From positions 1-32,101 of the forward strand of contig NZ_JACJPX010000088.1 in NCBI RefSeq assembly GCF_014696315.1: a DNA stretch of 32,101 nucleotides, read 5' to 3'. Under the pieces are notes generated by a model, which had not been told where the DNA came from, ran no database searches, and saw only the letters and a program-made list of their open reading frames with translations. Shown piece after piece: positions 7,947 to 16,134 of this stretch (the first letter of the stretch is position 1; each line of letters opens with the position of its first letter). Made by a program: the position numbers and the translations under genes. The DNA comes from Calothrix membranacea FACHB-236 (GTDB lineage: Bacteria; Cyanobacteriota; Cyanobacteriia; Cyanobacteriales; Nostocaceae).

Positions 7947-8966
7947 TTACTGTGGAATAAACACTAGATCCTCAATCCTTATTATCTCACCATAATTATC
8001 GATAAATGAATCAATATCGGTGATTTCTACTAGCTCTTGTGTCTGTCTATCACATAAATAGATTCTATACTGATTTGCTTTGAAATACCTAAGATAATCA
8101 CTGCCTGATATTTTTGAGACACGTGGAAGCATTTCTAGACTAAACTCGGATGTAACAATTGGTCTATATCTTTCAATCAGTTTCATGGCTCCCTCAATTA
8201 CAAGCCCTTCTGCTCCTTCCACATCAATCTTAATCAAATCAACTTGCTCACTTACTATATCCTCCAGCTTAATCATGGGCGTAATGACACAATTAGTGTT
8301 TAATAACGAGTCGTGAGTATCCGAAATTAATCCACCATTTGAACCAATGTGGCTAGAGAACAGAGCATGTCCAGTTTTATTACCTAATGCAAAAGGATAT
8401 AATAAAACATTATCAAATTTGTTTTTATATATACTTAACAGAATAAGACGACAATTCTCTGAGTTCGGTTCAAAGCAGAAAACCTTGCCCCTATTGCCGA
8501 TTATTTGGGCTGCAAGCATTGAGTAAAAACCAACATTAGCCCCAATATCTAGAAACACCATTCCAGGTTTGAGCGTCTGGATAAAAAACTTGAAAAGATG
8601 TGGTTCATACTCACCTCTAAGAAGAGGTACACTAACCGATATGTCCATCTTATCAATTGCCAATTTAAAATCCTGAACATCAATATATTCGATATCTTGC
8701 TTTGAAAATCGAATTGTAAAGGGAGTATTTAACCTTTGATGATCAAAACTCTTTATAATTGTACGAAATAAACTAACTAGATTACTCTTTGGAAAAATAC
8801 TCAGGGAATTGTCGGTTAATAGGTCGGTCAATCCTCTGATGATTCTCTGCCTGAATGGTACTTTATTGGGACACAAATCCCTACTTAAATTTGCTAAATA
8901 ATCTAATTCATCTTGACTAGGAATACAACCATAGATAACTTGGAATATATCTTCTAAATCTTTCAA
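7947..8966 (-). CDS. FkbM-family SAM-dependent methyltransferase
   Basis: FkbM enzymes O-methylate sugars or polyketides. Here the context implies methylation of a polysaccharide sugar. The 339-residue protein has the SAM-binding motif FLDIGANVGFYSMLAAQ, the acidic strand VFCFEPNSEN that contacts the ribose, and IKIDVEGAEGLVIEGA, a hallmark of the family. About 100 residues precede the catalytic domain, beginning KDLEDIFQVIYGCIPSQDEL, and I cannot assign them. The initiation codon is TTG at 8966, supported by AGGAGAG 7 nt upstream; no ATG lies nearby in frame. The gene lies between gmd (141 bp upstream) and a glycosyltransferase. Confidence 0.87.
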   Translation of the reverse strand: MKDLEDIFQVIYGCIPSQDELDYLANLSRDLCPNKVPFRQRIIRGLTDLLTDNSLSIFPKSNLVSLFRTIIKSFDHQRLNTPFTIRFSKQDIEYIDVQDFKLAIDKMDISVSVPLLRGEYEPHLFKFFIQTLKPGMVFLDIGANVGFYSMLAAQIIGNRGKVFCFEPNSENCRLILLSIYKNKFDNVLLYPFALGNKTGHALFSSHIGSNGGLISDTHDSLLNTNCVITPMIKLEDIVSEQVDLIKIDVEGAEGLVIEGAMKLIERYRPIVTSEFSLEMLPRVSKISGSDYLRYFKANQYRIYLCDRQTQELVEITDIDSFIDNYGEIIRIEDLVFIPQ

Positions 8967-8973
8967 AATTAGA

Positions 8974-8979
8974 CTCTCC
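8974..8979 (-). promoter_or_regulatory. Ribosome binding site for the TTG start of the FkbM gene
   Basis: GGAGAG on the minus strand, 7 nt before TTG 8966. It is the strongest Shine-Dalgarno within the polysaccharide cluster and justifies the non-ATG start. Confidence 0.6.
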
Positions 8980-9107
8980 TTTTTTAATTAGAATTAAGTT
9001 TAACGCAATATTCAAATCAAACACATAATACCGTTGTACAGCAAAAAACGGCGTTGTTTTAAATATGGTAACATCTTGAACAAAAGTAAAAATTTTCAAA
9101 AAACTAG

Positions 9108-10079
9108 CTAATTTGATTGCCCAATTTTTTTTAAATCATAATCAATCATTAACTCGACTAATTCCCTAAATGAATGTTGAGGTTGCCAACCTATCTCGGT
9201 CTTAATTTTATCAATGCAACCAATCAACTGTATAGGTTCATCAGGACGATAGAATGCAGGGTCAACTGAGACATAGTTTTGCCAATTGAGATCAACACAG
9301 TTGAATGCACATTCAACTAATTCTTTGACAGAGTGGGTTTCACCGCTAGCAATAATGTAGTCCTCAGGCTGCTTTTGCTGTAACATCAGCCACATAGCGT
9401 AAACCGCATCTTTAGCGTAACACCAGTCACGACGGGCATCTAAGTTGCCTAATTTTAGTTCATTTGCTAGACCGAGTTTGATTTGAGCTACTGTGTTTGT
9501 AATTTTGCGAAACACAAATTCTGTGCCGCGTCGAGGCGATTCGTGAGTATAGGTGATACCGCAGCAGGCATAAAGATTATATTTTTGCCTATAGTTGACA
9601 GTCATCCAGTGGGCGTAGGCTTTAGCAACGCCGTAAGGGTTACGGGGACGAAAAGCGGTGCGTTCGGTTTGTGGCGATTCGTCCGGTTGACCGAAAACTT
9701 CACTACTTGACGCTTGATAAAATCTAGCATCTGGCTTACAACGACGGATGGATTCTAGCAGTCGAGAGACACCAAGGGCTGTATATTCAGCTGTAAGGGC
9801 TGGTTGTGTCCAAGAGAGAGGAACGTAGCTTTGGGAAGCGAGATTATAAATTTCATCTGGCTGAGATTCGGTAATCACATCCATTAAAGAAGATTGATCT
9901 AAAAGATCGCCAGAAAGGATGTGGATATCTCCAGAAAGGTGATTGATACGCTCAAGATTACTAGAACTTGAGCGACGGACTAAGCCAAATACTTGATAGC
10001 CTTTGTTTAATAGTAGTTCAGCAAGATAAGAGCCGTCTTGTCCAGTTAAGCCAGTTATGAGTGCTTTTTTTCTTGTCAT
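9108..10079 (-). CDS. gmd: GDP-mannose 4,6-dehydratase
   Basis: Converts GDP-mannose to GDP-4-keto-6-deoxymannose with bound NADP, the branch point to GDP-fucose, GDP-rhamnose, perosamine and related sugars. It is an extended short-chain dehydrogenase of 323 residues with GLTGQDGSYLAELLL (nucleotide binding), VRRSSS, the active-site SSSEVFG, the YGVAKAYAHW Tyr-Lys pair, HESPRRGTEFVFRKIT and GNLDARRDW. One position differs from the usual text: RDWCYAKD where most family members read RDWGYAGD. Length is slightly below the 340-370 residues common in other bacteria but usual for cyanobacterial relatives. No GDP-fucose synthase or RMD-type reductase is encoded in this window, so the final sugar cannot be named. 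It sits inside the polysaccharide cluster. Confidence 0.9.
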   Translation of the reverse strand: MTRKKALITGLTGQDGSYLAELLLNKGYQVFGLVRRSSSSNLERINHLSGDIHILSGDLLDQSSLMDVITESQPDEIYNLASQSYVPLSWTQPALTAEYTALGVSRLLESIRRCKPDARFYQASSSEVFGQPDESPQTERTAFRPRNPYGVAKAYAHWMTVNYRQKYNLYACCGITYTHESPRRGTEFVFRKITNTVAQIKLGLANELKLGNLDARRDWCYAKDAVYAMWLMLQQKQPEDYIIASGETHSVKELVECAFNCVDLNWQNYVSVDPAFYRPDEPIQLIGCIDKIKTEIGWQPQHSFRELVELMIDYDLKKIGQSN

Positions 10080-10250
10080 ACTCCATGTTTCATCTATATT
10101 TATTTCTCAGACAAAGCTCTTTTCCAGGATAATTTAATTTGTTTATTTTTAGTTAGGGAAAATTTATTCTTATCCTTATAAAACTTAATTCACAGCAATT
10201 TTTAAAGAAGTCAAAGTTTAAATCATAGTAGAAAGCCTAAGATATAGAAA

Positions 10251-12803
10251 TTAAGCCTTATCCTGTGTATCAATAGCACTAGCGAAAGACGCTAATAGAA
10301 TCTCTGGAATATTTGGTTCCATTTTTGCTATTTCTCGGCCTACATAGTCAGCAAGCAACTTTTGTTTAGTCAGAGGCGAAGAAAGAACCTGTTGAATAAA
10401 CTCAGCATACAAACGAGCACATCGTTGTGGTGAATGTTCCCTAACAATATACTCACGTGCATTTATACTTAAAGAATTCCTATATTCTAAATTTTGCGTT
10501 AAAACAAGGAGCGCTTTAAATATTTCCTCAACTTCATTACTTTGAGTAGGATTAGGTATTTTGAATACTACGTTATCAGGAAAATCCGAGAAAGAACCTA
10601 TATCTGTAACAATTGTAGGCTTTCCAAGAGACAATATTCTTAGCAGTGAGCCGGAAGTTTCACCGTTAAAGGGAAACCTTAAATTTAAACAGATATCAGA
10701 TAATTGTATATATTGGTAAAAATATTGCATATTTACATAGCCTGTAACTTTTACCTTGCCTTGTAAATTTAACTTGCTAATTTCAGCTTCTAGATCAGTT
10801 GAACCGAGGTAATCAGTACCACCAACATATACTAAGTAAGCATTTGGTTGCTCAGAAAGTAAATTTTGAAAAGCGTGGAGAATTTGCAGAGGACGCTTAG
10901 TTTTACTAATAAAACCAAATGTTGAAATTACAAAACTATCATTAGGAATTCCTAAATCTTGAATTGCATTTTTAAAGGAACTGTCTGAAAAATCAATTTG
11001 AGGAACTAGATGAGGTATGTGTGTAATAAATTGATGATCATAACTAAATTCTTGTATAGCACGCTCATAAGCCCACTTGCTATGTAAAACAACACCTAGA
11101 GAACGACTAAAGATTCTTCTATTTATATAGATTCCTGCTTCTGATAAATTCTCATGAATATTTAATTTTCCCTGTTTAAGCAAGTTTAATATTTCTATTG
11201 CTTTATCTTTTCCATAACTATATTCTAATTCTTTAGACAAGTTGATACCCAGTTCTGAGTGATGAGTTTCCAGATAATTAATTAGACCTCCTAAATAATA
11301 ATCATGAAGTACTGTTATCCCAGAATAACGCATTAATTGAGAGTACATATGACAATGGTAACTGCTATTACCCATTTGATAGATAATACCTTCATATTGT
11401 TGCAATTTTAACTGCTCTTCAAATTGCCTATGAGTAAAGTATTGGTTTTCAGTATTAGCTTCAGGTAAGTAACTATCGTCATGGTACAAATCAATATGAA
11501 AATGTTTTGACAAGGCTGGTAATAAGTCTTGGCTATAATCTGCTATGCCAGATTTAAGAGGTGCAAATGGGCTAAAAAAAGCTAATTGAGTTTGGTCTTT
11601 AACAGCTTTAACTCTATTAAATGAAATAGATATTTTATTTAATGGTTGATTTTCCAGAAAAACATCTAGCATTTTTTGACCAACAGATTGCCAAGTAAAT
11701 TTTGCGGCTTGCTGAAGAGAATTCTCTGAGAAGTGATTTCTTAAATTTTCATCAGATAAGAATTTTTCCATAATCCTAGCTGTATCATCTGTTGAGTAGG
11801 GATCGAATAATTGTTCAGCAGAACCTAGAATTTCTGGCAAAGATGATTTATTGCTAGCAATAGCTGGCGCACCACATGAAATAGCCTCTAATAAAGGTAA
11901 ACCAAAGCCTTCGTAGAAAGAAGGGAATACGAATAAGGAGCAAGTTGAATATAAGGCTCTCAGTTCTTCATCAGTAATATAATTTGTTAATATTAGTGAA
12001 TTTTCAACTCTTAATTTTCTTGCCAAAACAGTAATTTCTTGAGTAAAATAATCAGAAACTTTGCAAGCAACAACTAACTGGTATGAGTCTCGTAAACTCT
12101 TAGGTAGCTGAGAAAAAGCTGTCACTAATCCTTCAATGTTCTTTCGCCAATCCTCACCTCCTGTATAAAGAATAAATTGCTTGTAAATGCCAAACTTATC
12201 TGCAAAAGCCTTTAACCAGTATGGGCGTTCTTTGTCTGGGACTGGAGTAAAAAATGAGGAAACTCCACCTGAAACGTTCAGAACTTTATCAGGCGATATA
12301 TGTAATAATTTGATGACATCTTGGCGAGTGGCTTCAGAAATTGCAAATATAAAATCTGCATTCTGTACATTCTTTAAACGTCTCATATACAGAGAATGCA
12401 TATTTGGATCGTTTAAATATTTATTTGCAAATATGAGTGGAATCAAATCATAGCAAATTGTAAAAACTTTTTTTGGAAAACCAACATAGTCGGGTATTGT
12501 AGAGTCTAAACTTTCCATTGGACTCGGTAAAAAGAATATATCTACATCCGCTGATATTAAAATTGTTTTTAATAATAGGTCATTGAGATTGCAACTTCCG
12601 CTATATGGATAAGATACAGAGTTATAGGGAAAACGACTTCGATCTAATTCTGGATCTGGCAAAGTATTATTTGCATATAACTTATAGTGAAGAGCATTTG
12701 GTTGATTAAATAAAGTTTCTATTACAGACTGCGTGTAACGACCAATGCCTCTATTTCTGGAATTATTTGTCTGAAGGGCTTGAATATCAATTGCAATGTT
12801 CAT
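10251..12803 (-). CDS. Bifunctional protein with two GT-B (GT4) glycosyltransferase domains
   Basis: This 850-residue protein contains two complete GT-B units. Domain 1 (about 1-385) has MNIAIDIQALQTNNSRNRGIGRYT, CYDLIPLIFANKY, FILYTGGEDWRKNIEGL and FPSFYEGFGLPLLEAISCG near residue 295. Domain 2 (about 405-830) begins LAFFSPFAPLKSGIADYS, has TVLHDYYLGGL and STFGFISKTKRPLQIL, and in place of the usual EGFG motif reads FPFNGETSGSLLRILSLGKP. Double GT4 proteins of this kind (compare WbdA-type polymannose synthases) can add two different linkages to one chain. Here they probably build the backbone of the exported glycan. It lies between the coiled-coil methyltransferase (27 bp upstream) and gmd (171 bp downstream). 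No ribosome binding site is obvious at the ATG. Confidence 0.87.
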   Translation of the reverse strand: MNIAIDIQALQTNNSRNRGIGRYTQSVIETLFNQPNALHYKLYANNTLPDPELDRSRFPYNSVSYPYSGSCNLNDLLLKTILISADVDIFFLPSPMESLDSTIPDYVGFPKKVFTICYDLIPLIFANKYLNDPNMHSLYMRRLKNVQNADFIFAISEATRQDVIKLLHISPDKVLNVSGGVSSFFTPVPDKERPYWLKAFADKFGIYKQFILYTGGEDWRKNIEGLVTAFSQLPKSLRDSYQLVVACKVSDYFTQEITVLARKLRVENSLILTNYITDEELRALYSTCSLFVFPSFYEGFGLPLLEAISCGAPAIASNKSSLPEILGSAEQLFDPYSTDDTARIMEKFLSDENLRNHFSENSLQQAAKFTWQSVGQKMLDVFLENQPLNKISISFNRVKAVKDQTQLAFFSPFAPLKSGIADYSQDLLPALSKHFHIDLYHDDSYLPEANTENQYFTHRQFEEQLKLQQYEGIIYQMGNSSYHCHMYSQLMRYSGITVLHDYYLGGLINYLETHHSELGINLSKELEYSYGKDKAIEILNLLKQGKLNIHENLSEAGIYINRRIFSRSLGVVLHSKWAYERAIQEFSYDHQFITHIPHLVPQIDFSDSSFKNAIQDLGIPNDSFVISTFGFISKTKRPLQILHAFQNLLSEQPNAYLVYVGGTDYLGSTDLEAEISKLNLQGKVKVTGYVNMQYFYQYIQLSDICLNLRFPFNGETSGSLLRILSLGKPTIVTDIGSFSDFPDNVVFKIPNPTQSNEVEEIFKALLVLTQNLEYRNSLSINAREYIVREHSPQRCARLYAEFIQQVLSSPLTKQKLLADYVGREIAKMEPNIPEILLASFASAIDTQDKA

Positions 12804-12830
12804 GCTGTATTAATTCTTTATTTAAAATCT

Positions 12831-13964
12831 TTATACAATATTTTTCTTACATACAAGCATAGCTACTGCCCCAGGAAGGTAGTTATTAGGGTTATGTTCT
12901 TTTTCAGAAGCTTCTAATTCGTTATCAGTAATAACCAAAGTGAAATTATCTTTGCGTATTCCATAAGTGATTTTAATAACTTGGAAATCTTGAATTAACC
13001 TTTGAAGTGATTCCTGATTATAAATCCGATGCACTGGTGTTAAAGCTTCCTTACCATAAGGAACTGTTAGAATAAAATGTCCTTCTGGCTTTAAAAGAGC
13101 ATAAATTTGTTTGATAGCATCAATATCATAATTTTCTTTGATTTCATCTCCATACCATCCTAATCCGATATGTTCTATAGTAGACAAAGCAACTACACAA
13201 TCGAAACTGGCTGGTGGTAGTACTGGCTGACAAATATCACTTTTGACAAACTTTAAGTTTGGATGAAATAATGCTATGGGACGAATATCTATTGCTGTAA
13301 CTGAGTAATTAAAGCTAGCCAACTCATATGATAAAAGGCTCTCAGCAGATCCCACATCTAGAATATTTATTTGCTTAGAGTTATATAAATTAGCTAGAGA
13401 ATGTATAACAAAATTTTTTTCTAAAATCCTTTCAGTAGTCCCAACCCAATAAGCTTCACCGTCTTCACGGTAACCTAACAATATTGGATCGTTAAACCAT
13501 AATCCACTTTTCTTCTTAGCTTCTTCTAAAGAAGGTAATCTGTTTGTTAAACTATTGGCAGTATATATCTTTGTTGAAACTTCTTCTAGTCTCTGCTCTA
13601 ATTTAGATATAAGTTCTACTTTTTCTTCTAACTGAGCAAATTTTTCATTTACTTCTTTCTCCCTTACTTTATATTCGTAATTTTGCTCCACAAGCTTATA
13701 TAAAAGTTCTCTAATAGCTGAATTAAAATAAACTTGTCTTTTGAGAATGGGCCATGCTACTATTTTAAGAATATTCTTTAGCAATTTACGAATACTATTT
13801 CGATAGATTTCATTGAAGAAAAGTAAATAGTTCCCATCTATTTCTCCAAAATAGATATTTTTATCTATTTGAGAATATTCATTTTGTTGCTTGCCATGAT
13901 GATAAGATTTCACAGAATCTTGATAAACATTTTTGATGCGTTCTAATATATTTTCAAAATTCAT
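12831..13964 (-). CDS. SAM-dependent methyltransferase with N-terminal coiled coil
   Basis: This 377-residue protein has a C-terminal class I methyltransferase domain: NILDVGSAESLLSYELA (SAM binding), VTAIDIRP, FDCVVALSTIEHIGLGWYG and LLKPEGHFILTVPYGKE. Before it, residues about 90-135 are rich in Glu, Lys and Leu in heptad-like spacing (EKEVNEKFAQLEEKVELISK), predicting a coiled coil, and the first 80 residues contain a basic amphipathic stretch that could touch the membrane. It sits between the ABC exporter ATPase and the double glycosyltransferase. By analogy with WbdD, where a capping methyltransferase is joined to a coiled-coil ruler, it could terminate chains, but WbdD has its coil on the other side and also a kinase domain that is missing here. 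The methyltransferase assignment is firm; the capping role is inference. Confidence 0.82.
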   Translation of the reverse strand: MNFENILERIKNVYQDSVKSYHHGKQQNEYSQIDKNIYFGEIDGNYLLFFNEIYRNSIRKLLKNILKIVAWPILKRQVYFNSAIRELLYKLVEQNYEYKVREKEVNEKFAQLEEKVELISKLEQRLEEVSTKIYTANSLTNRLPSLEEAKKKSGLWFNDPILLGYREDGEAYWVGTTERILEKNFVIHSLANLYNSKQINILDVGSAESLLSYELASFNYSVTAIDIRPIALFHPNLKFVKSDICQPVLPPASFDCVVALSTIEHIGLGWYGDEIKENYDIDAIKQIYALLKPEGHFILTVPYGKEALTPVHRIYNQESLQRLIQDFQVIKITYGIRKDNFTLVITDNELEASEKEHNPNNYLPGAVAMLVCKKNIV

Positions 13965-14154
13965 TTAATGCTTCACCAATTTAATTATTAAAGGTTGAAT
14001 TTTTCAGGTTGTAACACGGTTGCAAAAATTAAACAATGTTTCTTTAAATCATCTCATAATATAACTAGTTATATTGATATAGCAAATTGCAAGCTCATAT
14101 ATCTAAATATTAGGATGCAAGAGCAATTTAATCTATGTAAAGTTGCTAATAAAT
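13965..14154. other. 190-bp AT-rich gap within the polysaccharide cluster
   Basis: This is the largest gap inside the minus-strand cluster. It shows no convincing coding sequence on either strand. It could contain a promoter for the downstream biosynthetic genes, but none can be pinpointed. Confidence 0.4.
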
Positions 14155-14895
14155 CTATATTTTATTTAATGCTTCTAAGTAACACTTTACAGCTTCTTCG
14201 GCACTACCAATAAAGAGTATTTTACCCTTATCTAGCCAAACCCCACGAGCACAAGACTGTTGCACAAAACCTAAATCATGGGACACCACTAATACTGTGG
14301 CTTTCTCATCCCAAAATTTATCAATTCTTTGCTTGCATTTATTCTTAAAACTTTCATCTCCAACTGACAAGACTTCATCCAAAATCAATATATCTGGCTG
14401 GACATCTGTGGCGATCGCAAACCCCAACCGCGCTACCATACCTGAAGATAAACCTTTTACTGGAACCAATCTATAATCCTGCAATTCTGCAAATTCTAAA
14501 ATTGACTGCGCTCTTGCTTGCATCTCTGCTCTTGAAAACCCCAATAAAACACCATACAGCAGAATATTATCCATAACAGAAATTTCTGGATCGAACCCTG
14601 CTCCTAGTTCAATCAAAGGCGCAATTTGCCCTTTTACCCTGACTGAGCCAGTTGTGGGTTGCAGAATCCCAGAAATTACCTTTAAAAGAGTTGATTTACC
14701 GGAACCATTTGCTCCAATAATCCCTATTTTTTCTCCTGTTTCAACGACCAAATCAATTTGATCTAAAACTAATTTCTTTGCAGGCTTGCGATACTTACCT
14801 TCAATAACAGAGAGGATGGTTTTTTTAAGATCGTAAGAAAACTCTTCTTGTGTTCGTCTCCACAACGAAACTTGATCTAGGCGAATTACTTCCAT
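14155..14895 (-). CDS. ABC transporter ATP-binding protein for polysaccharide export (Wzt/KpsT type)
   Basis: Powers export of a lipid-linked polysaccharide through the partner permease encoded just upstream. The 246-residue protein has Walker A GANGSGKST (residues 61-69), the signature LSSGM (149-153), Walker B DILILDE (168-174) and the switch histidine in VVSHD (His206). It resembles KpsT/Wzt/TagH exporters, but it is short and has no C-terminal carbohydrate-binding domain, so export would not depend on recognition of a chain cap by the ATPase itself. The ATG at 14895 is chosen because it overlaps the permease stop as TAATG. A GTG or other start further upstream would extend into the permease gene. 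Translation is likely coupled to the permease. Confidence 0.9.
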   Translation of the reverse strand: MEVIRLDQVSLWRRTQEEFSYDLKKTILSVIEGKYRKPAKKLVLDQIDLVVETGEKIGIIGANGSGKSTLLKVISGILQPTTGSVRVKGQIAPLIELGAGFDPEISVMDNILLYGVLLGFSRAEMQARAQSILEFAELQDYRLVPVKGLSSGMVARLGFAIATDVQPDILILDEVLSVGDESFKNKCKQRIDKFWDEKATVLVVSHDLGFVQQSCARGVWLDKGKILFIGSAEEAVKCYLEALNKI

Positions 14896-15701
14896 TAGAG
14901 CAAATCCATAAATTGATGCCGCCACAAGTGAAAACAAACCCAGCCTAATGACATGATGATTATACCGCTGAGTAAAGCGCTCCCTATTAAACTAAAATCT
15001 GGTAGCGTTCCCGATAATGTAAGTTGACGGATACTCTCAATAATCGGTGATAAGGGATTCAATCCTAAAAATTGCTTGACTTGTTTCGGTACAATAGCTG
15101 CTGGATAAAATACAGGGCTACTGATCCAGAGAACGAAGACAACTAACTCATAAAAATAAGGTAAATCTCTAAAAAATACATATAAGGAGCTTACAAAAAA
15201 GCCTACCCCAACACAAACTAATATAAGTGCGAAAAATGGTAATAGCAGTGCGAATACATTTATGAGACTCTTGGAATTTATTAAAGTAATAACTGCTAGT
15301 AGAGGTAATATTCCAACTGTAAACTGAAATACATTTGCTGCTACCATTGATACAGGAAAAACGCTCACTGGTAGACGAATCTTATTTAAAAGGGCACCAT
15401 TACTAACTACACTAGATAAGGCTTGGGAAGTGGAAGATGAGAAGAAATTTATTACCACCAAACCTGTAAAGGCTGCCAAAACATAATTTAGGATTGAATT
15501 ACCATAGTAAGATGCGAAAGTTGCACCAAAAATAGCGGTATATAACCCTGTCATAATTAAAGGGTTTAACAGCGACCAATAAACGCCCAAGAAGGAGCCG
15601 CGATAGCGCACTTTCAAAGTGCGTGCTACCAAAACTTGCAGCAGTTCCCAATAGCGTTGTACCTGAAACCAGTTGGAATTACTTTTGAGCAAAAGCTTCA
15701 T
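14895..15701 (-). CDS. ABC-2 type permease for polysaccharide export (Wzm/TagG type)
   Basis: Inner-membrane half-transporter that forms the channel for glycan export with the ATPase encoded next. The 268-residue protein opens with a short cytoplasmic interface helix (FQVQRYWELLQVLVARTLKVRYRGSFLG), then about six hydrophobic segments. The motifs YRGSFLGVYWSLLNPL and FFRDLPYFYELVVFVLWISSPVFYP are characteristic of the family. The ATG at 15701 is preferred. A GTG at 15743 would add 14 residues but has no ribosome binding site, while GAGG lies close (2 nt) before 15701, a short spacing, so the start is only moderately sure. It is the first gene of the cluster as transcribed, so the cluster promoter should lie within 15702-15900. 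Confidence 0.88.
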   Translation of the reverse strand: MKLLLKSNSNWFQVQRYWELLQVLVARTLKVRYRGSFLGVYWSLLNPLIMTGLYTAIFGATFASYYGNSILNYVLAAFTGLVVINFFSSSTSQALSSVVSNGALLNKIRLPVSVFPVSMVAANVFQFTVGILPLLAVITLINSKSLINVFALLLPFFALILVCVGVGFFVSSLYVFFRDLPYFYELVVFVLWISSPVFYPAAIVPKQVKQFLGLNPLSPIIESIRQLTLSGTLPDFSLIGSALLSGIIIMSLGWVCFHLWRHQFMDLL

Positions 15702-15934
15702 CGCCTCACACCATGAGAATATCACTTGGCAATTTATTTGCACTTTTTATTTTATGGCACCGTATTTTTCTTGCATTAGTTTACTACCAAAAACTTTTAA
15801 ATATAAAAAAGTTCAATGCAAAAGTCTGTAACTGGCGCTCACAGGTTTATTAGCAAGCATTATATCTATTGAGACTAGTTGATTTATCAGTTAGTTCCGA
15901 TAGATTTTTGCTCGAAATAATTTAGCATATTATA
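15702..15934. other. AT-rich region upstream of the polysaccharide cluster
   Basis: This stretch precedes the first gene of the minus-strand cluster and should hold its promoter. I see no long open reading frame, tRNA or strong hairpin. A plus-strand TATAAT at 15931-15936 lies 17 bp after TTGCTC, a possible rightward promoter with a weak -35. Confidence 0.35.
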
Positions 15935-16114
15935 ATGACACTAGTTCAAGAAATTAAAGTTGACTTTTCTACACATTCTGAAAAAGCAAGGGAAAAGCTG
16001 AAAAGTCGGTTATTCTTGAATTTTGCTATGTTTCTATGTAATAGAGGCTGGTTGAATAACAAGAGTGTGACTGCATTATGCACAGACAATTTTATCTTGG
16101 AAAGCACTATCTGA
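15935..16114 (+). CDS. Small ORF of unknown function, possibly a gene remnant
   Basis: This 59-codon reading frame starts MTLVQEIKVDFSTHSEKARE and ends DNFILESTI. The first half is charged and helix-prone with bacterial-looking codon use. The second half contains the hydrophobic run LFLNFAMFL and two cysteines. I do not recognise a family. The start resembles the beginnings of some acyltransferase-like proteins, so it may be the N-terminus of a broken gene. No Shine-Dalgarno precedes the ATG, and a TATAAT overlaps it, so if that -10 is real the transcript would start after the ATG. It converges with the Uma2 gene 20 bp away. Confidence 0.25.
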   Translation: MTLVQEIKVDFSTHSEKAREKLKSRLFLNFAMFLCNRGWLNNKSVTALCTDNFILESTI

Positions 16115-16134
16115 GATTTGAATTATATTGATTG

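Noticed and set aside
8917-9099. 60-codon minus-strand frame overlapping the start of the FkbM gene
   Set aside because: It overlaps the well-supported TTG start and ribosome binding site and has no recognisable features.
13995-14213. 72-codon plus-strand frame between the ABC ATPase and methyltransferase genes
   Set aside because: It runs into the ATPase gene antisense, has AT-driven composition and no ribosome binding site.
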